Shown: piece by piece, positions 13,201 through 47,800 of the stretch | Numbering within the stretch: position 1 is the stretch's first letter | Layout of the letters: the number at the start of each line of letters is the position of its first letter | Assembly: GCA_024036415.1 (NCBI GenBank) | Contig: JAMWET010001940.1 | Coordinates: 456,501-520,500 of the forward strand | DNA length: 64,000 bases | Direction of reading: 5' to 3' | Source: Prochilodus magdalenae | Lineage: Eukaryota; Chordata; Actinopteri; Characiformes; Prochilodontidae | Made by a program: the position numbers and the translations under genes | The notes under the pieces: generated by a model | The model's input: the letters and a program-made list of their open reading frames with translations, nothing else | Database searches by the model: none | Told to the model about the DNA's origin: nothing

Positions 13201-14660
13201 CTGAACAACAGTAATGTGCATGGCAGAGATTCAGGGAGAAAACTGCTGCTCTCTAGACAAAAACATTCCTGTGTACGAGCCAGAAGGCTTTTGGAACGAT
13301 GTTTTGTGGACAGAGTTTTGCTGTTTTGGAGCAGGTTTTGCTGCATCTGATCCAGGACAGCTTGTCATTTTTGATAGACCAATGATTTCTGAACTATGCT
13401 GAGCTATACCATAACGATAATCAAAATCTAAAATAAAATGACAGGTCATCTGTTAATGAACTGAACCTCAAGAAAACATGGGTCACACAGCCAGGCAACA
13501 GTCCTAAGCGCACAAGTAAATCACTCACTTTTGCCACTCACAGAGGATTTCATATTGGATTATTTCCTCAGTAAACGAATCGCTTTGTATCATTTTTATC
13601 TCATCCATTTGTTCATTTTATCTGCCTTTTAAAAAGTCTTTAATGTACTTGTGCAAAAGTTTTTTAATAATTCACGTTTTATATTCCCCAATATTTTACT
13701 ATAATATTCATAAACAACACTCCCCACACACTTCAGTGATTATTATAGTTCACTCACAAATTAATTAAGGCTCAAGATAACATTTACCTGAAGAAGGAGT
13801 TGCATGGTAAGAACTTGATTTAAATGTGTACAGTATTTCCACATGGATAAAATTGACTACATATGCTGTAGAAACATAATTCTGGTTATTAGTAACTGTT
13901 GGCAGTAGCTGCATTGATGTGATATAGCATAGAAATAAACACAGTTCAGGAAAGGATAAGCCTGCAGTAAACTAGTGACTTGTGGCCTCATGTGCTGACC
14001 TTTTCATGCCTGACCTCTTTCCCTGGCAGTAGTCTGGTGTCCCCCCTCCCTTCATGATTGCTCTGCTGTAACGTTAGTACTGCAGGAGACACACTGCAGG
14101 AGATCTGATCCACAGCTGTAGCGGCATGACAGAATACTCACCCGATCAGGTGTCTTATTGTGTCAGAGAGAGAGAGAGAGAAGGAGGTGAGAGAGAGGGA
14201 GGTGAGAGAGAGTTGAGCCACTGAGTCATTCAGAAAGATAAGCAGACGTTTGGCTAGTTAACCTGACTTAAATGTAACTTTATTACTAAAATAGAATACT
14301 AATGAGCGAGCCTTCAGTTCGGGTGTTTATTATAGATTTATCTGCAGCATTATTTCTGTTTCTCATTAAGCCTGTCTCCCAGCAGTCTGAAATCCAGGCC
14401 GGAAAGATCTGAATCAAATTAATCAGCCTTGGCTAGTGGGATTGTCGACTGAAGACAGGTTGAATCAGCCAGTCTTTGAGCTGTTGATTTTTTGATTTGC
14501 GCCAGTCAGTCAGGCTGCTTCTCGAGCCTGTCCATCAGCTTTCGGCCCATCTTTCAGGCACAAGGAGGTTACAGTGGATTTTTTGCGGTATCATTGTGTG
14601 GGCTCTCAATGGATGGTTTCTTCCACTAAGAGGCAGAGATGAAACGATGAGAGGGAAGTG

Positions 14661-35915
<21,255 letters not shown>

Positions 35916-36216
35916 GAGCCGTTCGTGCTCCAGTAGACCAAAAGTGGGATCACGGCACCTTTTGGACTTTGTGGAAGAAATGCACTTGTTGAACCTCGTC
36001 TCTGTGGAACACCGAACAGCACATTCCACATCCTTTTGTCTAATATGGACTCAGCAGAGTCAGCTAAAACACATCATGATCTTTAAGCTACAGAAACATG
36101 TTTGAGAGAGTGATGGTGTGCTTCTACCTATTTATTTATCCACAGATTCACCTGTTAATATTTATATCTGTTATTTATTTATTTATTTTCACACAGCTTC
36201 AATGTGACACTTCAAC

Positions 36217-36222
36217 AATAAA
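36217..36222 (+). terminator. Candidate polyadenylation signal of the protease
   Basis: AATAAA, about 300 bases after the proposed stop codon at 35915. It is the first canonical signal after that exon. Inference from sequence only. Confidence 0.4.
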
Positions 36223-37710
36223 CATACATGGTAATTTATCAAAGCTGTCTAACAGAGTCTATAGTCCATCATTGAGAATACTGTGTATTTATAGAGTAGA
36301 TCTCAGTCACAGTTAGCTCTCCTTATTAAATAGCTAAAATGCTTCTGTGCTGAAGGACAAACAGATTTATTTTACAGATTTGTAATCAGCCACAGCAGCA
36401 AACAAGAGCAAGGCGGACATAACACAAGGGCAAGACAGAGTAAAGAAACAAGCGAACGTCAAAAACCTGGCAAAACAGTCAGAGCAGCAAAAACACCAAA
36501 AGGGCAAAGACAAAAGAGTAACTCGGTGAAACAGAACAACGTCAAAACCAGAGTAGCAAATAAGCGTAATCACAGAGATACACGCTCAGTATGCTCAGTG
36601 GCAGTACTTCACAACGGGTCAGTGGGAGAGAGGAGCATATATACAAACAGACTGAATTACCAACAGGTGTTATCAATACTCGGGTGACTCAGATCTGGAA
36701 CAGAACGAGATTTGGAGCTGGTGGACATGGGAAAGTGGCGTCATCGGTTGGTGGGTTTTTGAAAATGGAGTCCGGGAGATCTGGAGTGAGAAGAGGGCCA
36801 GCAGGTGTGACAGCTTCAGATACTAAACCATGATACTGGAGGGTTTTAAAGGGGGGATTCTGATTCCTCATTCAGAACGCTCTGCTCTAAAGACACTTAG
36901 GAGTCAGAATTGTTCACAGTGTTGGTGATGAGAACCAGACAGCCAAAGAGTTTAATTCCACTGGTCTCCAATAAACTCATCCACTCCTTACTCAACTTAC
37001 ACATCTGATCCAGTCAGTCAGGGACTTGACTGGAACATAGTACTCTAGAACCAGGTTTGGAGACTCTGATCTATGTGCACACATATTAAGTGCACCTAAA
37101 ATTCTTAAAAACGTGCTGCTGGACATTAAGTGTATTTACATGCTCTTAACATTCAGACAAATGCGGAAAATCTGATTTTGTCAGAAATCCGTTCACCTCA
37201 TTTACATACACTTGGGTAATCAGATAATGGAGAAACTCTGGATCTACATGACTCAGGCAGTAATCAGATTTACTGCCAATAAACTTACAACGTGAACACT
37301 GTTTTTTTTAAACATCGAACAATCTGATTATGATCAGACTTTTTATTGATAGTTGTGTGACAAAATATATTTTGATACATAGCACTGGGAATAAAGGTAT
37401 AAAGGCAAAATAGTAAAATAAAAAAGGGTTGGGGTTATGATTAATTAACATCACCTACAAAAACTCCAATAGGTAAATGACACCATCGTTGTGGAATTAT
37501 GCAGGTGGAATCCCCATGTAGTGTGTATTATTTTCATGTATCTATGCTTAGTGAGCATAGTAGAGAATTATGCTATACACCACTCATTTATGCAATACAG
37601 CACTCAGCACTCCACACACTCTTTCTGTAGTTTAAAATGATTAGTCCCCCTCCAGCAGACTACACAGACAAGAATAAATCCCACAGGCAAGAATACTGTA
37701 CTTAACTGAG
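36223..37710. other. Intergenic region between the protease and pknox1
   Basis: The genes converge tail to tail here. I see no exon. Positions 36880-37075 resemble the MITE family at 1383-1543; otherwise nothing is recognised. Confidence 0.5.
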
Positions 37711-39712
37711 TTTATTACAAAACAGATAAAGGCAAACATGAGCGTGTGTGTGAAAAGCAGCAAGAGTATCCTAACAAACAAGAAAGAAAAAAGACAAAAA
37801 GTGAATTGTTTAAGGGAAGATTTCACCCAATAGAGTTTCTAATGATGAAAGTAGGAGCAAGTTAGCATTACGCCAGCTAAATATGATTAATTATTTAGTT
37901 CATTCATCGTTAGCCACGCCACATTTTCCTCCATTAGTATGTTCGGGTGAAGTATTCCTTTAAAGCTCAAAGGGAAACATGCAGCATGTGGAAAGCCACC
38001 ATGCAAAGCTAACTGAGGTCATGCTCGCCATCATCTGACCTCGTCCACTGCATCACAAGACGACGGCTGAAAATAAAAACCCAGTTTGATCAGAAAGCTG
38101 AAACGCCTCACTTGAAAATGACAAACTGAACAGGAATCAACTTGTCCAACATCGTACTTCAAAAACGGACGGATCTCAAATGCAAAGAAATGTTCATATT
38201 TGGCAAAAACACAGTCCGAAAAAAAGAGGAAAACAAAATTAAACATCGGCTACAGTTCTACTGAACGTGAAATGGTACATACCAGGAGTGAGATTCAAAG
38301 CGGAAACTGGCCGACTGTACATTTTTCTTAATAGTTTACATTGTGCAACATCACACACTGTCTGTAGGCCTACATGTGTTCTACTGTAAAGTATATGATG
38401 CTTGTAAATAATAGTGTTTATGTTTACTTTACAGCAATAAAGTACAAACCCATGCAAAAAATCTTTACATACTCAAAGCACTAAATGTCTTGACTTGATT
38501 TAGATGGTTGGTGAACTTTTGATAAAGCACGCAGAGTGCTTGAAAGGGCAGCAAGTAGCTTATGACTTATTTTACCAGATTTCCAGTGCCGTAATAGGAA
38601 TATACTGAGAAACTGTGATGGATGTGTAATCTGCTGAATATCCACACCATGACTATGTTTTTTTTCACAACATCAAAAGAGAGTGTCCCTTCTCGCATAA
38701 CAAATACTGACCTTAAAGTGGACATACATTATTTAATTATTAACCTTTTTTTATGTGTGGTGGTTTCCATGGTGACCATGACTGAAGATGACATACTGTT
38801 AGATGTTTAAAGCAGAAATGAGGCCAGTCTCATGTTATGATATGAAACATGAAACATGTAAGGCCTTGTTTTTGTCCCCCTCTACTTCAGAGCTTATTGC
38901 AAAACCACTTTCAGAGTATTTCAGTTATTAAGCATTATCAAAATTCCCCAAAACTGGGCCATCATATCAAAAAGTGTTTTGTTTTTCCTCATCTCTAACA
39001 TAAACTATCCAAAATGTGGCGAAACTGAGCCAAAAAAGAAAACTCACAAAACCGGCACCAATTTGTTTTGACAGTGTGATATAAAAATAGTTTTCTTCTT
39101 CTCTGGTGCCTGAAAACGATGCAAACACAGGCATGCAAAAGACGTAATCTCATTGTCTTGGTACTCAAAGAGACAAGGACAAGTAAAGCCAAATCATCCA
39201 GCATTGACCTACAATTTCTTTTTTTCTTTTATGCTGTGTTTTCAACACAGCTGTTTACAGTAACATACAAAAAGTGCATGAGGTTTCCTGTGTGCTGCTG
39301 AATAAACAAACAAACAAAAAAAGTTTCTGAAATGAAACTGATGCATATCGCCACTGTAACCCCAAACATGTAGTACGCTTGTGCTTTTGTTTCATTTTAA
39401 TTTTTTTGTTTTTTACTTTCATGTGTCTGCGTGTGTGTGTGCTATGTTTTGGCGTGTATGGCTTTGAGCCTTTAATTTATTGTTCATCAAGCTGTTTGAC
39501 AACTTGAGGATCCATAATGTGATGTACAGTCCATTACCATTCATTTAAATGCTGCAGTGAGCAAATCTCTCCTGCCCTCTTTCTCTCTCATCTCTCTTTC
39601 TCTTTCTTAGTCCCTCACTTTTTGCACTTGCTGTCTCGTTAATAATATACTTTATCGTGTCCCTGTCGGAGCATCTGTGTGTGTGAGTGAGAATGTGAGC
39701 AATTTCTCGCTC
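37711..39712 (-). other. Probable 3' untranslated region of pknox1
   Basis: From the stop codon at 39713 the minus strand runs about 2 kb without an ORF or recognisable transposon. It reaches an AATAAA (TTTATT at 37711-37716 on the plus strand). An earlier candidate signal lies near 39475. Mammalian PKNOX1 also has a long 3' UTR. The end point is inferred. Confidence 0.45.
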
Positions 39713-42700
39713 CTACAGTGAGTCGCTGGTTTCCAGGCCTAGCCTGGTCATATCGGAGTGGGATAGATTGTCCTCTTCGTCTTCATCGTCGTCATCGTCA
39801 TCCTCGCTGTGCCCTCCCATCATCACCTGCTGCATGGCCAGTGTCGCCCCGTCCGATGATAGCGTCTGCAATCCGTCTTCCCCTGTTACCATGCCAACTG
39901 CTACCATGGTGCCTGAGCATAGTAACAACAAGAAGAGCACCTTTGATGATTAATAATGTATTAACCCTCCTTGGTCCCTCTTTTTACCTTGTGTTTAATC
40001 ATTTCTCATAGTATTTACCTAAACAAGCAGAGAAACTGCAGATAATAAACTCTTAATCAATACTGCACTTACATATGTAAATAGAAGAGTATAGGCTTTA
40101 TTTTGAATTGAATTTGTTGCCTTTTTTTGCATTCAGTCTTGTTTTATGAAGGAAATTTTTTTTTTCCATTCCATTTTTGCCAGATTGCAAAATCTAAAAT
40201 GCAGACTCAATCTTGTCAGTATAGAACATAAACAGAATGTAAACAAGATTCACTAATAGTAACTATAAACTATTAAACAAAATTATAAAAATGAAAAATG
40301 AAAATGATTATAAAAACTCTAGACGTTTGAAGTCTGTATATTTTACCGGCTTACATATTATATTCTCCATAAAATATTCACCTCCAAGATCCAACACCTC
40401 AAACTGACACCTCAGCTATTAATACATCAGAGTGTGCTGATTTGCAATGTTATCATAGCCCATACCATCCTCCATGGCAACCTGTTGCTGGGAGACGGTG
40501 GAAGCGAGGGAGTCGGGCCAGAAGCGCTGAAGTGGGCGGGTCTGCGGAGTCTTCTTTTTGCTCTTGGGCGTGTCTGATGAGCTGGCATCCAGCATGGGCT
40601 GCAGGATCCGCCTCCGTGCATTTATGAACCTGAGGAGGAAGGGACACAAAGAAGGTCCGAAAGTGCTTAAGATGGACATCATGCATGTAGAAATGTCTAA
40701 GAACCCTAGATTTAAACAGGCTGGTTTTGTTACTGATTATTTAAGACTATATGTAAATGAGCCCTGTTTATTTTTGTACTATAACTTGCTTTGTTCAAAC
40801 AGCAGTTCCAGCTAAATGTTACGTTTGAACTGAACTGTTGAGGATGCTGAGAAAAGTCAATGTTTGAATGTCTTGAACCTGCTGTAAGCTGAAAAAGCAA
40901 TCAACTTTCTGACATTGCAACTGAGATGTATTAGGGAGATCAGACACTTCAATACATGGGCTGCAAAGTCAACAGTAGTGTTGGAGAAAAGACCTAGACC
41001 TGGACACATCGAATCCAGTTCAAGACAACACTTTTTAGTGGCGGAATCTGAGACAAGGCTGAGACCAGATTGAGATTTGTCTTATAAAACAAGAAGAAAA
41101 TGCAAATTTAAATATTTGTATCATCAAGAATTAAATTAGTTTATATCATCATACAAGACATATAAATAAATATTAGACTTGATTATGTATTTTAAAATAT
41201 GTACTATATATAAATATTATATAAATATATATATAAAACTTTAGTCCAACTTACTGAAACTGATGATGAAGCTAATTATCTGTCCCTGTGTGTTACTTAC
41301 TCAGAATTACAACCTAAAGATAATATTCCGATCTGCCCAGTTAAGCATCCATGGTGAAGAATAAAAAAAATAAGATAAAAACTAAATATTACAAGCCAAT
41401 TTTCTGAAACTTTAAAGTGCTTAAGTAATACTTCTCTTGTTCCCATCACACCTGTCCCAAAAAAGAAGAAGTGGGTCAATTTCTCAACAGTGCCCTATTT
41501 CTACTCCATTTATCGTTCAGCATTAACTCACCAGTTGTTGACTTGTAGCAGGGTGAGGTTAGTCTGCAGGGCGATCTGCTTCTTCTCATCTTCTGTGGGA
41601 TACGGGTGCTGAGAGATAAAAACATTCATGCACTGATCAGTTTGACATAACACATGATAAATAACAGTTTGGGTTCTCAACCTTCTCACAATGAAAAACT
41701 GTCAGCCAGCACAAGTGGGAACTGTCTGGTGCTACAACAATAAGCCAGTGTTTGGATTTCCGATCTGGGCAACTGAGGTGCTGCAGCATGTTGAAAGACG
41801 CCCTGCTATAAAGGGTGTACTTATGAAGGGCTCACATAACCTCACATTTATTTATATTTAGCATTTCCCCTGATGTCATTTTTGTGCAGGCTAATGTACT
41901 AATTTCAAATTCATATCAACACTTTGAAATTAAGTCAGAGAAATAAGACAGAAATGTGTACATGACCACTATAATGACTGGCTGCTCTGGATTGTCCGAG
42001 CTGAAACACTTCAACATGAATGAGCCCACCTAAAGAGCTGTAGCTTGCATAGCCAGGTGTATGTATATATGGTACATCACTATTACATTAAAATTCAGTT
42101 TTCCATTTTCTTTAAAACTGAAAGTGTTGTTTAAGAAGATATTCTGTAGCCGGTGTCTCACTCGAAAAATCTCTCACTATGAGATGCCACTGTACAGCAG
42201 GCCACATCTCATCACTGATGACCTTTTATGAGCTCCTCCAGTCATGTAGTCAGATGAGGGAGCTGATGAGTGCAAGTGCGTGTGTGTGTGTGTATACACA
42301 TTTGTGAACGTATGCTTCTGGCCATCATGTGTCTGTCATCCCCTTCTCAATTCTCTCTTAACACATTCTCTTTTCTTATCTACCTAGTCCAGCAAGCTTG
42401 TTCTCAGAGTACAAAGAAAGCATGTGACAGAACTCTAAATGTTTTACAGTATTCCAAAGAAATTAATTTATGACCAAATATGTATACATATGGTCAGTTA
42501 TAATCAGGGGTTGAGTTGTTAAAAATGTCAGGAGGGAATGGCGGGTTCAACCAACAATAAGAGAGCTATCAGATGTCAGATTACACTGACAGTCCCAGTC
42601 ATGGGATTGGAGTATGCAAATTGATTATGAAGTGGCGTTACCTCAGGGGACGATTCGGAAATTTGCAAGTTGTGAGATGTTATCTTGTGACTGAAATCAA

Positions 42701-44516
42701 TCACTGGCCAATATGCTCATAGCAAGGCGACCTGAAATATGATAGTGGATTGGAACGTGTAGGCCACACCATTTGTTGAAACTCTCCAGAATGCTCCTAG
42801 AACCAATTCTGGACAACTTGGGCTTGATGGCACCGCATTAGGTACATTGTCCTGCTGGAATATCCCATCATTGCGGGGGAACATGAAGTCCATAAAGGGT
42901 TGCAAATAGTCACCTAGCAGTGAAAGGTTTAAGATTTTAAGAACCTAAGATTACATTAGAGCATGCACAGTGCCTTGTTGAAAACTGGTGTGCATGGCTT
43001 CATGGGTTCTGTGCCACACACAAACCTACCATCAGCCCAAAACATTCATGTGTCATCATATTACGCCACATGTTTTCAGTCCTCTAGGGTCCAAAAAGCA
43101 ACCTATAGTCTTATATACTCTTTATGGAAAATACGTATGTACATTTTTACAGATAGCAGGATGTCATGCAGTGCCAAAAAGCACATAAGCAAGTCTATCT
43201 GAGACTACTGAGATTAAACCTAACCTTACAAATACGGTTTGAGGCATGTATGTAGTGATTTAGATATGCACTGCTAAGTAGAGTAATTAGTAGAAACGTC
43301 ATCACTCACTAGCTACATTAGGCTTGCAGCTCCACTACAAAACTAAAGGAAAATTCTACACCAATATAGAGATCATAATCTCATAATCTACTAAATCAAT
43401 TTAGACCCTTAGCACTAACTGATAGAACATCTAGAATACATGCTTGTAATTGTCAAATGGAGGCTAAATTACTTATTTACTGTAGTAAACAATCCTCACC
43501 CCAATATGCTGGAAGAGCCATGACCGCATGACACTGGTGGCGTGTTTGGGGAGAATGCCCCGTTTGCTCTTAGATGAGCCTTCATCTTGACTTAGGAAAC
43601 TCAGATCCTGGTTCAGCTGCAGCTGGAGCTAGAAAACATACATACACACAGGGAAGTTACGAGTGTAGTCTGTTTGTGTGTGTGTGTACAAGAATATATG
43701 AGACTTTTGAGATTTATGATTTTGTGTAGAAGACGTATGTGTCTAAGAGCATGTGAACAAGTAACAATGTAAACAATTAATTCAGTTAATATATTCCATT
43801 CATAAATTCCATCAGCTACCTGTGTCATACCACATTGTATTTCACTGCATCAAAAATGTATCTATCTTCTAGAGAATTTTGGAAAGCAGACTTGTAAGGG
43901 CTTTATTTTGACCCAGTGGCAGACTGTATTTATTAATCTATTATTTTATTAACGTTGTTTTTGTAAGAACTTATAACTGATTTATTTAACTAGAATAATG
44001 ATACAGCAAAAGTGATGTGACCTAAAATACTATTCATGTGCTCAAAATGGTTTGTGACACAAACTGGATCTTACATGGTTTATTAAGGTAAACAAGTAAT
44101 GAGTCAACCCCTATAAATAAATATAAGAGTATCTGGGAGTAACATATAGTAAAAAACACGGAGATGAAAATGCTAATGTATATTTTATCCTGTAATACTG
44201 TATATTTAGTACACAGCAGTGGTATGTGAGGGTGTGTCACCTGTGAGTTTTGGATGTGTATTGTGCCAGGTGAAAGTGCCTGAGTGACCACCTGGCCTTC
44301 CGGAGTCAAAACAGTAACGGGCTGATACACAGTACCACCTGAGTAAACACAAAGACAGTCATACATCATAAAATAACTGCAAAACTAACAAGGACCTGAA
44401 TTAGACATAGCAGTCCGCAACAATAAAATATGTGTTATGTGCAGTAGCGGTGTGTTTTAGGGAGAGCAATGGACAAGAAAACATAGATACACGTATTCAT
44501 AGAGAGACAGAGAAAG

Positions 44517-44560
<44 letters not shown>

Positions 44561-44757
44561 AGAGACAGAGAGAGAGAGAGAGACAGAGAGAGAGAGAGAA
44601 AGAAAGTAAAAACTGCTGTGGCAGCACAAACACATACCTGACACCACCTGTGTAGGGTTGACCGTTGTCACGGTAACATTGCCCTGTTGCAAGGCGGATG
44701 CTGGTACTACAATACCCTGAGGACTGACAGTCCCAGAGAAAGAGCTAGGGGTCTGAG

Positions 44758-44827
<70 letters not shown>

Positions 44828-47800
44828 AATTAGAGAAAAAATTCTTTTTTGGCTGGAATGTTCTTATATGACCATTGAAAAGATATCTAATTAGGTTTTT
44901 TTTTTTCTTCTCAATATCTAATTAGGTTTTTTCTCTATATCCAGATATATGCATCCAAGGGAGCTCTCCCCTTAGTTAGGACTTCAGGAGGTGAAGTAAA
45001 GGCCTTATGCAACAGGCTAAGATTAATAGAATGTGAAATCTAGAGATATCTACCAGTATAATTAGATATTTTCTTGGCTGGCACCAGTGTCACAAGGATA
45101 ATAGTTATGGGTGTATTTTGGAAGCCCTAGATATGTACTGCTGTGCTGCAAATATGAGCAGCAGAATACCCATGTTTCAGTCTTGTCTCAGCCAGAGGTG
45201 CTCCACTCACATATAGTCTATTAGAGAGCATGATGTCTTCTGATACATGTAGTAATTTTACCGGGCCATAATGTCAGGATTCTACCAGCTGCATTTTGAC
45301 TGGCTGTCTGTACCTCCATTTACACAAACTTTCGCACGTCATCTTCACTTATCCAGTGTGAATCAAAGATGTGTTCAGCCTAGCAAACAGTAGTCTTAGC
45401 CAAATACGCTCTGTCCTGCGTACAATACTATGTTGACTGGTTTTGAAGTAACTCAGTGTTTAAGATTGCGTCCTTTAACACATCCTGCAAAATGGCAGGC
45501 AGACTCTTACCTACCAACAGTGATGGCAGGGCTTTACTAAAAGGGTCACTGCAAATCTGCTACATACAAGGTAAAACATATATTTGACAAATGTTGCAAG
45601 CTTCGACTAAAAATATATAATGTGCTTCACAAACTTCAAATGTCTAGAAAGGTAAAAAAGGTTTTGCTTCACTAGCACATTTAGAATCCCGAGGAGGTTA
45701 ACAGAAGGTTCTTATATTATTGCATTATTGTAAAGATGTGGTTTTCTTTTTATATTTATATTCCAAGCTAAGAACTAGCTGTCAGTCTTTCATATGTTGT
45801 GTCAGTCATTATTATGGGCTGGACACCTCCCATTTTGATGACCAATCAACATGCAGAGTTCTGGCCTGGAAAATTGGGCCTTTATAAAAGTAGCATGGCA
45901 AAGTTCATCAAGGAGAATAGAGTTTACCCATGCTTCAAGGTGTTGGCTCACTGACTGAATGCTACCATGCTTTATTCTCTATTGCCTATTGTAGCCATAC
46001 CAGCTTTGCCTTTTGTAGTCATGCTATTTTTACCGCTGTATACGCTGCTTTACCTTTTATATCCCTCTCTCTCCTGCTGCTCTGCGTTCTTGTTTTCTGG
46101 ACATAGATGAGGAGCATGCTCATGCATCCTACAGCATGGTATCAACCTTTGAATTTAAGTATTTGTCATAAGTAAGAAAAGAGGAAGCCTGTTTTTCACT
46201 ATTGAGCTAGGGTGGTTTTCATTTGGTTGTTAGTTTTTGATGGATTTTTTGTTTGTGTCATTCAGGTCCAGGTACGCCTTAAAGAAAGCAGTAGGTTTTT
46301 ATGACATTGTATGTAAATACTGTAAATGGTGTAACTAATCAAATTGCTGGCTGGTCTTGTTGTGACTTTAACATTACTATATGTCTGCCTTGTTGCACAG
46401 CACATTAAAGGGAAGCTGGAAAGCTGGAAGCTGAGCTGTGTTCCTTCCTAGCTCATTCTCTACCCTTACATTGAAACCATAACTGGCCTTACTCACCACT
46501 AGACTGTCCACAGGGTCATAACAAAAACTTTATTTATATAGTACCTTTCATACATCCACATGCAGCTCTATGCTGTATAATGAGGTGGCCAAATAAAAGT
46601 CAATTACCAGGTAAATAACATTAACACTCCACAACGCTGATATCTCAAAGAAGTTCATCCAGCATTATGTATGATTGTTGTTCAGCATAGCATTACATTC
46701 TTTATTATGTACAAATGAAATATGGGTGTACGTGTACCTGTGTGGGTGAGTACGGACTGCCCGGATCCGTGCTGCTCAGTAGAGTCTCGCTGTTCATCTT
46801 GGTCTTCAGGCAGGCAATATAGCGGCTGCAGAAATCTTTACATAGATCATTCACCTTTTCCAGCTCCAGCAAGTGGATCCGTAACACCTGGATTGCCTTC
46901 ACCATCTGCCACAAGCCAAAAAGAGCTTTAGTTTGTGAATTAAATCAGTGAGCATAAATCTGAAATTAGCTTTTAGATCTTAGTTTATAACTATGTTTAA
47001 AAAACATTTAGTTTTTTTTAGTAAATTATAACTTATCTAAACAAAGTGCTGGTGTCGTTGTCCAAGTTCATTAACTTTTCAGGGATTTCTCCCTTAAGTT
47101 ACGTTATTTCAATATGTATAATGTGACTGTACATAACTTCCACTGTACAAAGTATGTCACTTGTAGCTTTATAATGTGGAATGTATAGTTTTTTCTCTTA
47201 TTTGAATTTACATTGGCACCTGCACAAAGACACCTTTCTTGTACATCCTGTGCTTCTGATTTTGACTTTAAAATACAAAACTTACACATATGTCTGGGTG
47301 ACTGGTATACACTTTTTTTCACGCAAGAACCATTTGTAGTACAGTTTGCTTAATTTTTTTCATTATGATACTTAATGATACTAATGTCTTACATCCCCAC
47401 TGGCATTGAATCAGTGAGTGTTAGTTGTGGAGATGAAAGCCCCGCACCAGGTTGTCAAGTTCTGGGTCTTCACTGAAGAAGGCCTTGCTCTCTTTCTCTT
47501 GACTCCGGACAAAGTTCTGGATGTCTACGTCAAAACTGGCTGACGTTACACACTCTGAGCTTTGTGTGGACTGTTCGCACTTCTCAAAGAGCAGCGCCAG
47601 GAGGGGGAAAAGGGGATGTCTGTCAAACAAAAACACACATCTCAGATTGAATCTTTCACATTTTTGTAAACCATTAAATTACTGTAAAAAGATGCTAGCA
47701 CACGACTAATGATACCACCATACAAAAATAATGCTAGCATACGAAATGATATCAGCATACAAGAAAAATGTCCACATGTCTAGAAAGATGAACAAATCTG

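Noticed and set aside
36591..36833. An 80-codon plus-strand ORF after the protease gene
   Set aside because: No recognisable motif, no splice context and located in dispersed repeat-like sequence.
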